Source: Colius striatus
Taxonomy: Eukaryota; Chordata; Aves; Coliiformes; Coliidae
Length of the DNA stretch: 64,000 bases
Direction of reading: 5' to 3'
Assembly (NCBI RefSeq): GCF_028858725.1
Contig: NC_084781.1
Location: 1,434,513 to 1,498,512, forward strand
Shown here: positions 37,823 through 50,243 of the stretch, piece after piece
Layout of the letters: every line of letters begins with the position of its first letter
Position numbering within the stretch: position 1 is the first letter of the stretch
The notes under the pieces: generated by a model
Seen by the model: only the letters and a program-made list of their open reading frames with translations
What the model was told of the DNA's origin: nothing
Databases searched by the model: none
Made by a program: the position numbers and the translations under genes

Positions 37823-38490
37823 GAGATGACACATGGAAAAGTGCACTTTAAAGGGTAGGAGCAAGGATGCAAAAGTCTGCCAAGATGCATGCACCCATAG
37901 AAAAGGTGTTTCCTTTCTGGCAAGCAAAGAAATGGCTCCTAAAAGGCCTTTAGGGAGGAACCTACTTCAGTCACCAGGTCGGTGGGATGCTGTGAAATGC
38001 CTCCACGTGCCCTGTGTTGGTGGGACTTTGAGGGAATGGGTGACTGGACATGGTGCCAGCAGATGGCACTCCCTGTTTGTGGAGTTCCCCTCTGGTCAGG
38101 AGAGAGGAGCCTGCTCAGAACCTGGCAACTGGCTGTATCCAGGTGGAGGAAACACACAGCCTTTCCTTGCATTTCTAGCTTAAAGTGGGCAGCAGAAGTG
38201 CCTGTGCTCTGAGCCCACTGCTGTGGGCTCTGTTCATTTAGAGGCTGCTGGCTGAGTTCAAGCTGCTCTGCATTGGAGGTGGGAAGGAAAAGGCTTCTCC
38301 TAACCCTGGCCATGTCACAGCAGCTTGCAGAGACTCAGTTCCTCTGTGCTAATGTCTGGGCAGCCTTTCCTAGCACAACAATTGACTCTAAATCTTATTA
38401 AAGGAGATGAAATGAAAGGAGCAGAAGAGAGTCCTTTATCAGGGTGACACTGTCCTTAATGCTGGTGAAGCAGCATCCAGGGACTTAACC
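37823..38490. other. Unique non-coding DNA
   Basis: About 670 bp between two CR1 fragments. Nothing recognised. Confidence 0.45.
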
Positions 38491-38582
38491 TTGTGTGACC
38501 TGATCTAGGTGGGAGCTGCTTCTGCAGGGGGGTGGGACTGGATGAGCTCTAAAGGTTCCTTCCAACCTCCACCATTCTATGA
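38491..38582 (+). mobile_element. CR1 LINE 3' terminus (type A)
   Basis: It reads TGTGTGACCTGATCTAGGTG, GCTGCTTCTGCAGGGGGG and ends CCACCATTCTATGA. Only the last 92 bp of the element are present. Confidence 0.88.
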
Positions 38583-38867
38583 ACCTTCTCTGAAAAGCTA
38601 CATTGGAGTTTTAGGGTGGACTGGCTCTCATGCTGTATGAATTACTGTTTAGTACTTTTACCCTCAGTTTGAATGCATGTTAAGAAGCCCAAACTGTTAA
38701 TACACTCCCCAAATAGCACTTTTATGGTGCTTCATGTGTCACAGACATACTCCAAAGACTTAAAATACACGTTGCTGGAAGGAGCATTCCAAGCAGGCAC
38801 AAGATCTAATGTCATTCAGTAGGGTTTAATCAACAGCTTCAATGTCAATAGTTTCCCTGTCCTCTGT

Positions 38868-39107
38868 CATAGGACAAGGGGCAACAAGCTGGAACAGAAG
38901 AGGTTCCAAAGAGACACAAGGGGAAACTTGTTCCCTGCTGAGGTGAGGGAGCACTGGCAGGGGCTGCCCAGATGGGCTGTGGAGGCTCCTTCTCTGGAGA
39001 CATTCCAACCCAGCTGGATGAGTCCCTGTGTGCCCTGCTCTAGGTGCTGCTGCTCTGGTTGCACTGGCTGAGCTTTCCATGTCCCTTCCAACCCTTAACA
39101 CTGTTGC
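38868..39107 (+). mobile_element. CR1 LINE 3' fragment (type B)
   Basis: It runs from AGGACAAGGGGCAACAAGCT through GAGGTTCCAAAGAGACACAA to CCCTTCCAACCCTTAACACT. It is close to the 9.1-9.36 kb copy, with a small deletion where the GCAGGGGG block should be. Confidence 0.9.
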
Positions 39108-40245
39108 TTCTGTGCTCTTTGCAGCCTGGATGCTGTAGCCCTGCTCTAATGCATGTGGAACAGGAGCCAAACTCCTTGCCCACACTGTGGTGAAGTGGGA
39201 AAACATCAACTAAGGACAAGTGGGGGAGCAAAATTACATCTGCAAACTCATTTTTAATGGCTTCAGTCCTTGATCTGGCTCCAGATTCTGGCAAGATCCA
39301 ACCTCCACTTACAGATCAGAAGCCAGGAGCAGCAGTAACAAGTGCTGTGTGGCTAGAGATGTGCTTTCCTAACCCTGTGCTGTTTATTCCCCTTTCTTTG
39401 GCCTGTCTGTCTTTGAGTTTTCCATACCAAGGTGTTATGTTTCCCAGATCTCAAATGCTCTGGCATTAGATTTTTCTGAGCTATAGGATGTTTTAACTAG
39501 TTCCATTGGGGTTGTTTTATCCCCTCCCCCTGTTCCAAAACAGTAAGTTGCAAAATGCCCACATAGTCCAGTTAAAATATCATCCCAATGCTGAGATTTT
39601 CATTAGCCACAGTGTGATTAACAAGGAAATCATCACACTGAAAGCCATTCCAAGCTGAAGATGAGGAGAAAAACAGCATTAGCACTCCAGTAAGATTGAC
39701 ACATTCACTGTACAGTGCTTTGATTTTGACCAGTTCTCTTTTTACTGACCAGAAGATCTTGTGGGAGAATGTTTCTGATGGGCTGTGTAATGCATGTGGT
39801 CCTGGAAAAGGGAATTAGAGAGGATGGAGAGGGAACAGGGCAATAAAGCCTGAAGCTAACCTATAGTCACCAGGCAGATGTGCTTATACATGCAGCTGGC
39901 CTGACATTTGCTTTTCAGAAGAGGAAATATTTCCCTAAGCTGGGGAGCCAGTGTGGCATTATCAATGGTGAAAAAAAGCCCACAAAGAAGGACAAAGAAA
40001 ACACACAGCAAGCCACTGAAGGGCTTTGAGAGCATTCCCTGGGACTACCTGGATGCCAGGCAAGCAGCACAACTCAGCAAACACCATTGGGGCTGACAGG
40101 CAAGGGAAGAGTGCCAGAGGAATCATTCCCTTCCCTCTTTCCTCTCCCTGCTTTGCCCAAATTCCTTGGTCCAGCTTAGAAGAGAGTTTCCACAGCACCA
40201 ACAACATGCACACATGTGCTGTCTGGCAGCTTTTGCATCCTCCTT
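39108..40245. other. Unique non-coding DNA
   Basis: About 1.1 kb. No recognised exon; short motif-free frames only. Confidence 0.45.
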
Positions 40246-40372
40246 GTCTTCAAGACCCACCTGGACACGTTGCTGTGTGACCTGATGGAGGTGGGAGCTG
40301 CTTCTGCAGGGGGGTTGTGCTGGATGAGCTCTAAAGGTCCCTCCCAACCCTCCCCATGCTGTGACCCTGATT
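40246..40372 (+). mobile_element. CR1 LINE 3' fragment (type A)
   Basis: It carries CTTCAAGACCCACCTGGACA, GGAGCTGCTTCTGCAGGGGG and TCCCTCCCAACCCTCCCCAT. It ends about 90 bp before the CpG-rich patch. Confidence 0.88.
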
Positions 40373-40460
40373 CTTTTGGGTTGGTTTCTTTTTTAGGAGA
40401 TGCTTTTTCAAACAAGAGAAAACAAACCCAGGGGAAGGGCTGAACCCAGCAGCAGGGACT

Positions 40461-40900
40461 GGGAAGGGAGAAGGAAAACGCAGGGTGCTGGGGTAAAGTG
40501 GTGGGGGAGGGCAAAGCCTGTGCGGGGAAAGGGAACCACAGCCCGTTGTGTTTTCTCGAGGCGGTGAATCCGCCTCTCTTCCCCTTCTCTTCCCCCTCCC
40601 CAACCAGCCCTTTCTGTGCAAAGCAGCTCCTTAAACCCCTCCCCTCTTTGCTTTGCACTCCCGCCACCTTTCCCTTGGCTGCTCATTCAGAGCAGATGAT
40701 GCTCCCCATCGGGCGCAGCTCCCTCCTCTCCCTCCCCTCTGCCCCAGCCCTTTAAAAAGGCTTTTGTAAGCACGGCGAATTCCTTTGTATGAGAGAGAGG
40801 AGGGAAGGGCAGGCGTTTGCCAGGTGAAACAGGCTGCAGCAGCGGAGGGGGTGAGGGTTCAGAGCTCCCCTTGTCAGCCCTGACGGAGCACGGGGAGATC
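40461..40900 (+). promoter_or_regulatory. KCNJ5: CpG-rich candidate KCNJ5 promoter and 5' untranslated exon
   Basis: I count about 15 CpG dinucleotides in roughly 440 bp, against almost none per kb elsewhere. The patch has a GC-rich pyrimidine stretch, a TATA-like TTTAAAAAGG at 40751-40760 and purine-rich sequence after it. Donor-like strings downstream are CAG|GTGAAA (exon end 40823), GGGG|GTGAGG (40850) and GCAA|GTAAGT (41146). Any of them could join the KCNJ5 exon 2 acceptor at 50410-50411. The plus orientation and distance suit KCNJ5, whose start codon is in the second exon in mammals. No transcript evidence is available here, and another use of the patch cannot be excluded. Confidence 0.5.
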
Positions 40901-43900
40901 AGGGATACCCAGGGACAGGGGGGTATCTGCCTTGAAAGCTTCAGTGGCACATCAATGCTTTCTACTAGCAGGCAGAGGGAAGAAAGAAGGAGCCTGTGCA
41001 AGGATCAGAAGCTGACCCCAGCTCTCTGGTGATGGCATGGATCGGACACTTCTCCAGCAGCTGTTTTACCCACCTCCTGGTCCTGCCCCCATCCAGCATC
41101 CCCCAAGTGCCAAGGCACAAGACTGATGCAGAGCTGCTCTTAGCAAGTAAGTTGCCTGAATTTTGTCTGATTTCTTTCCAGTCTGCTTCTTTTCATAGGG
41201 GTTGGAAGGGTAGTAGTCCAACCCTAACCCTCTTCTCGGGTTGCAAAGGAGCAAAGAGCCCACAAAGCAGGAGGACAAGTAGCTGAGCTATTAGGTCAAG
41301 CTCAACACCAGGTTTCCATGGCCAAAGCTGGCAGGTTGTGAGCTTAGGGATGGGTGAGTCTTAACTCACCAGCTGCTAGGGAACTCCTGGGGAAGATCAG
41401 ATGTTCATCTCAGGCAAAAGCACTGTCAGATCTACTCAAGGTGTTATGCAGGGAAAGACATTGAAATGATAAACTGCTCAGACACCAGATGAGTGAAGAT
41501 CACTGGAACACAATGGGTGGGATGGACACAGTAGCCCTGAAACCCTCAGAGTGACTCCATCACCCTCACCCAGAGTCAAAGATGAAATCCTTCTATAATC
41601 AGGATACTTAGGAGTCAGTTCAGGGTTTAAAGAGCCTGTGCAGCACAGTCTCCAGCAACAAAGTGGCATGTTCAGCCCTTGGAGGGGACAGGCATTGGGA
41701 ATCTCTCAGGGTCTTGGTGGCTCTGGGAAGTAAAAGCATAACTGGGGGGGTTTATTTTACCAGTGTCCTGGTGCCCAGAGTTCTCCCTTTTGTATTAACC
41801 CCTGAGAGTAACGTGCTAACTTTTACAGATCGTGTCTCTCATTTGGTTTCCACCTGAGAGTTTCAGGAACTGACTGAGAATTGCCAGTAGCTGTCCCTGT
41901 CCCCCCAAAATCTGACTTTTGGGGCTTTCTGTGATCAATAAGATCCTTCCTCCTGCTCCTTTTAAGTAGACAGCTCCCTTGGATTAATAGCAGATGAGCT
42001 CAGAGGGAAACAAAACTGCCTTCTCTCACTAGTTGTCTTACCAATCCAAGCAACCACAATCTTCTATAGTGTGCCTGGCACTGTTTGTGTTGGGGGAGTT
42101 CTTTGACTTCTGGGCTTCACTTCTTTCCCCCACTGTCCCTGTTCAGTTGGAGATAAAGGATCAGGATCATTCCTGCTTCCCATGAGAGAATATTCTCCAT
42201 CTCTGGAAGTTTCCAGACTCATTATTTACAGGCTCTGAATAAAAGGCACACAAAGAGTTTTGGGGCTGTTGTGTTCTGAGACAACTCTCTGGACTCTTGC
42301 TCTATAAGAGTCACCCACTTTCCTATTCAATTTGAGGTCAGGAGAGACACTCCAAACATTTGGGGTGAGAATTGGCACTTTGGTATTAGCTTGGTCAGTT
42401 TGTCTCTGCCTGCACAGTGGGTTCAGTGGCCCTGTTGAATAAGGCACAAAGAGCCTGCATTTGGTCTGCTCATCTTGGAGCTGTTTGGATGCAAGTTCCT
42501 GGAGAAGTGTGAAGTGCCATTAACATCTTTGGCTTCTGTTTTTCAAGCCAGCTCTGCTTCACACAGTGATCCTCAGCTTCTTGAGTGGTGAAACACCTAA
42601 AACAGGAAAATCAGTGCTCTTTGCTTTTAGATTTGCTTTTAGAATGGAGATGTTGCTTCCTCCACATTCAGTGGGTTCTGTGTGTAAACAGTAACAGGAG
42701 AAACAGGAATGTCCTGGCCTAAAAGTGTCCCTTTTTGCCTTTGTTCAGCTGTGCTGCTTGAAAGGAGAACGGTCATCTTCCCAATGACGCCAGAAGGTCC
42801 CCCTAAAAATAGACTCTGGGGTAAAAAGGACAGAGACAGAGAGGCTACAGAGTGCCTCAGGCAGACTCACAGCCTTGGAGGTGGAAGGACCAAATTGGTT
42901 TCTTTTCCAGCTCGATTTGTTGGTAAGGGAAATGTCCTTTGACTTATGGGATGACTTCAGAGCACGATGTTGTGGTGACATCCTTTGCACAGGCACAGGG
43001 CTGATGTTCTCCCACCCACCCTGTGCATCTGAGCTGTGGTGTATCAGTAACACCCCCCATGCCATGGAAAACTCTGCTTTCCACTATTCTCTAACACATT
43101 GTTCCAGCCTGTACCCTGGGGGTCTTCTGTGATGTCTTCTAAAGCACCTTCTGCTGTTCATCAGACACCAAACCCACCCCAGCCAACGATTCCCAGCATT
43201 GTTTAGTTCCTTTTCTGCATTGGTCTGAAGGCAATGTATTCAATGCACCTGCAAACTTGTGCCATGTGTAGTGCTTTTATGCTTTAAGCCATAGTTGGGG
43301 GAGGGAGAAAGATCTGTTTGAAACCCATAGCTACTTGAGAGGATAGAACCATTCTTCCTTGGCATTAGAAGGAGTCCTGCTAGGTTATTCATGCTCCTAG
43401 ACCAGGGGGTGTAGGCTCTTCAGGGTAATCTTTAGACATGCCTGCAGCAGCCAGGGACTGTATTCACTGCTGCTGGGTTGGTGGAAGGGAAGAAGAGTGG
43501 CACAGTGATCACAGACACTCATTTAGGGGTTTGGAAGCTCCAGGTTTCATTCTCTGCCTTGACACACAGTGTGAGTGTGGAAGAAGCAAGTGTCTTTGTG
43601 ACTCACTTCCCCATCTTGATGTACAAGGAACAGGGCACTTTCTTGTCCCACAGATATGGATAACTAACATTGGAGAGCCTGTGGTACTGGTGTTTTGAAC
43701 ACTGTGAAACATTTGGTTGCTCTGGGAATGGAAGGGGGGGGACATATTGCTGCCTCACAACTGACAGTGAAAGGGTTTGGGGATGGTAGAGCTGGGCTTA
43801 TCCAGCATTGCTACATTGGAAGGTAATTAGCAGATAAAAGTAAAGTGCAAATGTCTATGAGCTCTGTCTGTCTTTGTGACATATTAACTCCCTACCCAGA

Positions 43901-45794
43901 GAGGTTTCCTTACAGGGTATTTGCTTTTGAGAGGCAGAACACCTTCTGTTGCAGTCATTTCTGAGCTTAATGAACCCTAAGCAGACAAGGAGCCATCACC
44001 ACCCAGGTTTTAACAAGCACAGAGTCATCCTGCTTCTTCACCAACTGCCTAGTTCATCACTAATCACCATTTCTTTGATGGGGGGGGAAGGGGGTGAGTG
44101 TTTCACTGTGCCCCAGAAGAACTCCTTTGTGTAATCAGGCAGATAGGAAAGCAGCACTGGCACTCCATGGAAGCAAGAGGCACGTTCCTGCTTCAGTGCT
44201 GAGTGAGATTACACTTGGAAAAGCAATGATGTGAAAGAGGCAGCTTTGGAACCATGTGCTTATATTTGTGCCTCCCTTCTTGTGCAGCTTCCTTCAACGT
44301 TTTGCCCTGGGTTTTTAAGCTGCATAACTCTGGATCCCCCTCCCCCTTCCCAAAGATGTGGCCACCACCATCTCAGAAGTCAGCAAACTGAAAGATGACA
44401 TGGCTTGCACCAAATCCCCCTGCATTGTTCTCACATGCCCTCCAAAGGCAGTCTGGTGTTGGCATTGTTAGCTGTTCAGTCTCTGTCACACACAGGGAGT
44501 AAATGAATAGTGGGGAAGATGCCCCTTCTCAGGGGAATCAAAGCCTCAGCTGGCTGGCTGTGCCTAACAGTCATTTACAGACAGATTGTCAAGGGCCATC
44601 TTTCCCCTCACACTCAATCATTGCTTCCCTCTGAGTGCTACTGCTTTAACTTGCTCTATTCCTCTACCTTTAGTGTCTGGCAGCTCAGAATCTCATTCCC
44701 CCTTCCTGCAGTGTAACCCAAAGGACACAACATGCCCCAGAGGAACCTGGGGACAGGAACCTGGGCTCTGCTGGATGTGATGTGGCCAAGAGGCAGCCAA
44801 AAGCCCCAGCTGAGGTTTTTCAGTAGTCATTTGCTTACTGTTTACAGCTGTGTTAATTGCTTGTTGAGCAATCTCTTTGTCTGGAAAAAGAGATGCCAGA
44901 AAGAAGTAGAATCCTGATTTGGGGGAGCTGAGGGTGGTTTAGTGAAGAACTGTTAGCCATTCATCCTCATGATGCAAGGAAATTGTGGGCACCAGGTTGA
45001 AAAGCAACAAAAAGTCCCCTTTTTTACACAACTTTGATGGCCAGCTTGTGTCTTCAGGCTCCTTCTGCCTGTTTAGAGCTCTCCAGAAGCAAATCCTACC
45101 CCCACTGAAACTTGCACTTGCTTAAGCAAGGCCAGTGATGATTTAAATTGCAAAAGTCACTGTGGTCAGGGAAAAAAAAAGGAGTTTCCTGGGGACTTGA
45201 CTTGATTTACCTTCTGTGATGTCCTCAGCAAAAAGGCTTTAGAGCTATCAGGAGGAGTACATCAGCTCTGTCAGGCAGGGTTTATAGACAGCTCTGCAAG
45301 ACAATGCCTCCTGAAGATACTTAGCTAACCCCAGCTTGACTCTTCTTCAGCAAACCTAAGAGCCGTTAAATGTCACTGCCTGCCCCAGGTCTGTCATCTG
45401 GGCAAAGAGCTGAGCAACAGCCAGCCTGATAAAAAGCCTCTTTGCAAGGTTGATAATACACTGACTCACAAAGGAAAGCAGCCTTGTACAAAAGTGACAT
45501 TTTTATTATCCTGGCCTCCTTTAACCAAAGATGGTAAATGCCAATGAAACAGGACAGTGCATGTGACTAGAAGAGGCAGTTTCATCTCCCAGATCTCCTT
45601 GCTGGAGGGAGCTGTGATTTACAAAGCAGAAGCCTCAATGTCTGGGAGATGCTTGTATGTAATTACCATTCTATGGGAAAGATGTGTATGCCTGATAGCA
45701 GTGGCTGGGTCTTGTACAGTGGAGTTTACCAGTGCTCCTCTTACAGCAGCTTGTCAGGTGTACTAAACTTTCCCAAAGCACTTAAAATCATGAG
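40901..45794. other. Putative KCNJ5 intron 1, repeat-poor part
   Basis: Almost 5 kb with no CR1 fragment, the longest such stretch in the window. No coding exon recognised. Low repeat content next to a promoter candidate is compatible with regulatory DNA. Confidence 0.45.
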
Positions 45795-45944
45795 GGAATC
45801 CCAGAATCTCAAGGGTTGGGAGGGACCTGCAAAGCTCATCCAGTGCAGCCCCCTGCCAGAGCAGCAGCACCTAGAGCAGGGCACACAGGGACTCATCCAG
45901 CTGGGTTGGGATGTCTCCAGAGAAGGAGCCTCCACAGCCCATCA
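45795..45944 (-). mobile_element. CR1 LINE 3' fragment (type B)
   Basis: It opens GGGAATCCCAGAATCTCAAG and carries CCTAGAGCAGGGCACACAGG and CAGCTGGGTTGGGATGTCTC, stopping at CACAGCCCATCAG. Confidence 0.9.
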
Positions 45945-46139
45945 GTTTGTGCAGTTGTGATGGGCACAATATTAGGGCAACGTGATGGAGAAGTTTGGGT
46001 TGGTCTGGAAGGAGAAGAAGGGGAGGTTTGAAGAAGGGGAGATGTCTCAGGTCAGACCTACTTGCCTGACATCAGTGTTCTGGGGGCTTAGACCCCTGTT
46101 GCTGTCCCCAGGAATGGGGATGGGAGTTTATAGGTCTTT

Positions 46140-46365
46140 ATAGAATCACATCCCAGAGTCTCAAGGGTTGGGAGGGACCTGCAAAGCTCATCCAGTGCAG
46201 CCCCCTGCTAGCGCAGCAGCACCTAGAGCAGGGCACACAGGGACTCATCCAGCTGGGTTGGGATGCCTCCAGAGGAGCCTCCACAGCCCATCTGGGCAGC
46301 CCCTGCCAGTGCTCTCTCACCTCAACAGGGAACAAATTCATCTTCCTATTTCTTTGGAACCTCTG
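46140..46365 (-). mobile_element. CR1 LINE 3' fragment (type B)
   Basis: A second minus type B copy 195 bp from the previous one and very similar to it (ATCCAGTGCAGCCCCCTGC, CCTAGAGCAGGGCACACAGG). It reaches further, to GCCAGTGCTCTCTCACCTCA. The different end points argue for independent insertions rather than a local duplication. Confidence 0.9.
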
Positions 46366-47162
46366 TGTTTTAGGATCTCAGAGCATTCATAGTCATACCA
46401 CTACATATTACATTTGGGCAACTATAGCCAGAGGGAAAAGCAGTGATTGCCTCAGAACTGGAGAGAAAAGAATCCTGAAACCATTTGGAACAGAAAGCTG
46501 GCTAATCTGCAGACATCCAAGCCTCAAGCACTCCCAACTGCTACCCAGTATCATCCCCTTTTAAAGCATCTAATGCAGACATTCACCTGCTCCATTGTTT
46601 TCCCTTGGTTACTCTTCATGGGAGAGTTTAAATGTGAAAAGGGATTGTAATGCCACCCAAGCTGTCAGTAAAGTTCATCTACAGCAGGAATGTTTCTGCT
46701 CTACTGGACCACTCATATGTGTTCCTGAAGCCTTCCCAAAAAGATTTCCCTTGACCTATTGTTAAAGAGCAGCAGCATTAGAAAAGTGATGTCGCTGGTC
46801 CCCTGGGTGGTTCAGCCCCAGCAGGTTTTCCTCTCCTTTCATTAATGGGCAGTGCCTCTAGCTTGCTTCACCACAGTGGTATTTCTAGGGATTTAGGCTT
46901 TTTGATTGGTGGGGTTTTTTCCCTTTCTCTTCTGTTGTTTTTTAATATGTGTCAAGATCCTTTTGGTCTCTTTGGTATGAGTGGAAGATATGGAACCCGA
47001 CACTGCAGATTAACGTCTTGAAAGGGATTGTTCTCTCTTACATAACGTCCTCTGAAAGCTTCAAATAGCCCTTTTATAGCAAAATCACCCTTAAAACAAT
47101 TCCTTTTCAGTGGAAAACATGCACCACTTGCCTTGTTTTTTATATTTCTACATGTAGATTGA
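46366..47162. other. Unique non-coding DNA
   Basis: About 800 bp within putative KCNJ5 intron 1. Nothing recognised. Confidence 0.45.
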
Positions 47163-47331
47163 TCCAGGCTGCCCAGGGAGGGTGTGGAGGCTCCATCCTT
47201 GGAGCTCTTCAAGACCCACCTGGACACGTTCCTGTGTGACCTCATCTAGGTGGGAGCTGCTTCTGCAGGGGGGTTGCACTGGATGAGCTCTAAAAGTCCC
47301 TTCCAACCCTATCATTCTGTGATTCTATGAT
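47163..47331 (+). mobile_element. CR1 LINE 3' fragment (type A), first of a tandem pair
   Basis: It begins CCAGGCTGCCCAGGGAGGGT, carries GGAGCTCTTCAAGACCCACC and GGAGCTGCTTCTGCAGGGGG, and ends ATTCTGTGATTCTATGATG. A second copy starts within 10 bp. Confidence 0.92.
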
Positions 47332-47339
47332 GTTTTAAT

Positions 47340-47525
47340 GAGCCCTGGCCCAGGCTGCCCAGGGAGGGTGTGGAGGCTCCTTCCTTGGAGCTCTTCAAGA
47401 CCCACCTGGACACATTCCTGTGTGACCTGAGCTAGGTGGGAGCTGCTTCTGCAGGGGGTTGGGTTGGATGAGCTCTAAAGGTCCCTCCCAACCCCTCCCA
47501 TTCTATGATTCTATGATCCTATGAA
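47340..47525 (+). mobile_element. CR1 LINE 3' fragment (type A), second of a tandem pair
   Basis: It begins GAGCCCTGGCCCAGGCTGCC and repeats the full body of the preceding copy in the same direction, ending with an extended tail CTATGATTCTATGATCCTATG. Confidence 0.92.
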
Positions 47526-49057
47526 AAGCCTTTTGGTCCAAATGGAATGACTTCAGATGAATGACACAATGCAAAGATTCAGCAGTGACAAGGAGAAGAA
47601 AGCAAAGAGGTTCCTCTCTGCACCTCATTTTCTTCTGGTGGGTGGGGATGCTTCTTTCCATGTTAAAGAGGCAAAAGCAAAGGTGTGTGGCTGTTGTGAC
47701 TTGCACTTGGCATATGCTCTCACATGTGGAGTGAGAATCAGTCAGGTGCCATGCAAGTGTGCAAACACACACACCATAAGGCAGCAGAGAGCCAGAGCAA
47801 TGCTCCAGGAGCTTTGAACCTGCAACAAGTCATGGGAAAAGGCTGAGGAGGCATCTAAATACACCACAAGCTATCCATCAGGAGATCTGCCTTGGGGAGT
47901 GAAAAGAAATAGAGGTCATGTTCTGCCAGAACTCTTGATGTTGCTGTTTGAGAAAGGACCAGTGGAGTTATCCAGGTTGCAAGCCTTGATTCCTCCTCAT
48001 TTACCATCCCAGCATCATTAATGCCTGTTATTTACTCCTTCCTGTGGCTCCACTGGCTCAGCCCTTTCCCAAACCCTTCCAACCTGGTAAATATGCCAGC
48101 ACAAAGAAGCTTTAGGACTGTGCTGTGGACAGATGGCTGGGCTCCCTGGTGAGAAGAGCCAGCGGGTATGGTTCCAGCAACAGGCTGCTTCGTTGGAGTA
48201 ATGATTGATGGTGACTTATACAAGGGCTAAGAGTAATTCTTTGCTGTTAAAGCAGACTTGGCTGCAAGCAGAATGGAAGTGGAAATGTGGTGCTTCATTT
48301 ATTCATCCTGCCTCTGCTTCCTTCCCTCCCACCCTTTGTGCTTTTTCATACCAATCACATGGAGCTACTTTGCTCAGCCTTAAAATTGGCTTCCCCAGAC
48401 ACCTTTAATTGTCTCCCCACACCTTTTTCTCATTCACAGACACATAAGAAGATTAAAGATAGAGGCAGCAGTAATAGATTTAGTCAGCTTTTAATAGGAT
48501 TTGCTGAGGACAATGCAGAGAGTGAAGGCCATAGAGAATATTGCTGCTCCAGCTTTGATATCCCTAAGGCTTCTTAGGTAGCCTTTCACAGAGATTTTGG
48601 GCAAGACTCTTCTTCATCACCTCACTAACCTGCACAAAACCACTGCATTTTGTGTCAGTTGTTTGTGTCTCCTAAAGCATGGTGCTGCCTGTAGACAGTG
48701 GGCATTTTAATAGCTGCCTGTTAGGCTTCTGAAAGGGTTTTTGCCTAGTGTCAGGTGAAGCAGAGGGCTGGGTGCTGAGAGGTGATAAAACAGTAAGCCT
48801 GGCTTCATCACACCTGATGCCACATCATTCAAGGTGCTACATTCAGTGCTTTGGTTCATATTTGGAGTCCTTAGCTCCCAGAATCATTTGTGGAGGGGGG
48901 TGGTGGGTACGATTCAGCACTCCTGAGATCTGAATCCTCCCTGGAGGTGCCTCACTCTGCTGACTCGAAGGGAAACCTTCATGCAGAATTGAGACTGAGG
49001 TGAGGTTTAGGTAGGCACAGTGGTGCTCAGTGTCTTCTGTTCCATTCTTCTCCTGTT
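47526..49057. other. Unique non-coding DNA
   Basis: About 1.5 kb of putative KCNJ5 intron 1 without recognised features. Confidence 0.45.
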
Positions 49058-49153
49058 ATCATAGAATCCCAGAATGGAAGGGGCTGGAAGGGACCTTTAG
49101 AGCTCATCCAACCCAACCCCCTGCAGAAGCAGCTCCCACCTAGATCAGGTTAT
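49058..49153 (-). mobile_element. CR1 LINE 3' terminus (type A)
   Basis: It reads ATCATAGAATCCCAGAATGG, GGCTGGAAGGGACCTTTAGA and CTGCAGAAGCAGCTCCCACC. Only the last 96 bp of the element are kept. Confidence 0.9.
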
Positions 49154-49581
49154 GCACCCAAAAACCTGAGGCATCCAAAAAAACACCAGTCTCTCTTGAA
49201 ATCATACAGAGATGGCTCTTTTCTTTGCTCCTAGCTGTGATCTCAAGCAAAACTTGGGTGGAAAACTATAAACCCCAAAGGTTTAGCTCTTCCATGACTC
49301 CCAGGGCTTGCTCATCACCTCTATTTGCTGAGGTTCCAGCAGTGCATTAAGCAAAGTGACTGGCAGCTGGTTCATGTTTGCAGAGACAGTCTGTTACACA
49401 TCAGTTCAACACAGCATTATATTTAGCAAGTGGCTGTTGTGAGACAAGTGCTGAAGCCCAAAACAGTATCAGGAGGAAAAAAACATGGGGGAAAAAAATA
49501 GCTTCCCTGATGTAGAGTCCAGCCCTGTACCAGCATGGGGCAAAGGCTGTCAGAGTAGCATGAGTATCTGCAGGGTTTGCT

Positions 49582-49624
49582 GTCACAGAGTCTTGAGGGT
49601 TGGAAGGGACCTTGAAAGATCATC
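49582..49624 (-). mobile_element. Very short CR1 LINE 3' terminus
   Basis: A 43-bp piece, TCACAGAGTCTTGAGGGTTG then GGAAGGGACCTTGAAAGATC. It abuts the plus-strand copy that begins at 49628, so a CR1 has probably interrupted it. Confidence 0.65.
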
Positions 49625-49627
49625 ACC

Positions 49628-50056
49628 AAGATGCTCAGGGGACTGGAGCATCTACCTGATGAGGAAAGGCTGTGGGATCTGGGGGTTTAGTATGGAGGAG
49701 ACTGAGGGGGGAGCTCAGTAGTATGTATAAGTATATAAATGGTGGGGGTCAGGAGGTTGGGGCAGCACTTTGTTGTCTCCAGTGTCAGGACAAGGGGTGA
49801 TGGGATGAAGCTGGAACACAAACAGTTCCATTGAAACATAAGGAGAAGCTGTTTGAGTGTTTGAGTGAGGGAGCCCTGGCTCAGGCTGCCCAGGGAGGGT
49901 GTGGAGGCTCCTTTTTGGGAGGTTTCCAAACCCACCTGGACACGTTCCTGTGTGACCTGATCTAGGTGGGGCTGCTTCTGCAGGGGGGTTGGACTGGATG
50001 AGCTCTAAAGGTCCCTTCCAACCATCAGCATTCTCTGATTCTATGATTCTATGATG
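49628..50056 (+). mobile_element. CR1 LINE 3' region (type A)
   Basis: A 430-bp plus copy. It runs from GGACTGGAGCATCTACCTGA and AAGGCTGTGGGATCTGGGGG through AGGGTGTGGAGGCTCC to the end CATTCTCTGATTCTATGATTC with a repeated tail. Confidence 0.91.
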
Positions 50057-50064
50057 TGTTTAAG

Positions 50065-50243
50065 GAGCCCTGGCCCAGGCTGCCCAGGGAGGGTGTGGAG
50101 GCTCCTTCCTTGGAGCTCTTCAAGCCCCACCTGGACACGTTCCTGTGTGACCTGATCTAGGTGGGAGCTGCTTCTGCAGGGGGGTTGGGTTGGATGAGCT
50201 CTAAAGGTCCCTTCCAACCCCTCCCAGTCTCTGATTCTGTGAT
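50065..50243 (+). mobile_element. CR1 LINE 3' fragment (type A) directly after another copy
   Basis: It begins GAGCCCTGGCCCAGGCTGCC, the same start as the copy at 47340, and ends CTCTGATTCTGTGATC. It sits in the same direction immediately behind the 49628-50056 copy, only about 170 bp before KCNJ5 exon 2. Confidence 0.92.
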
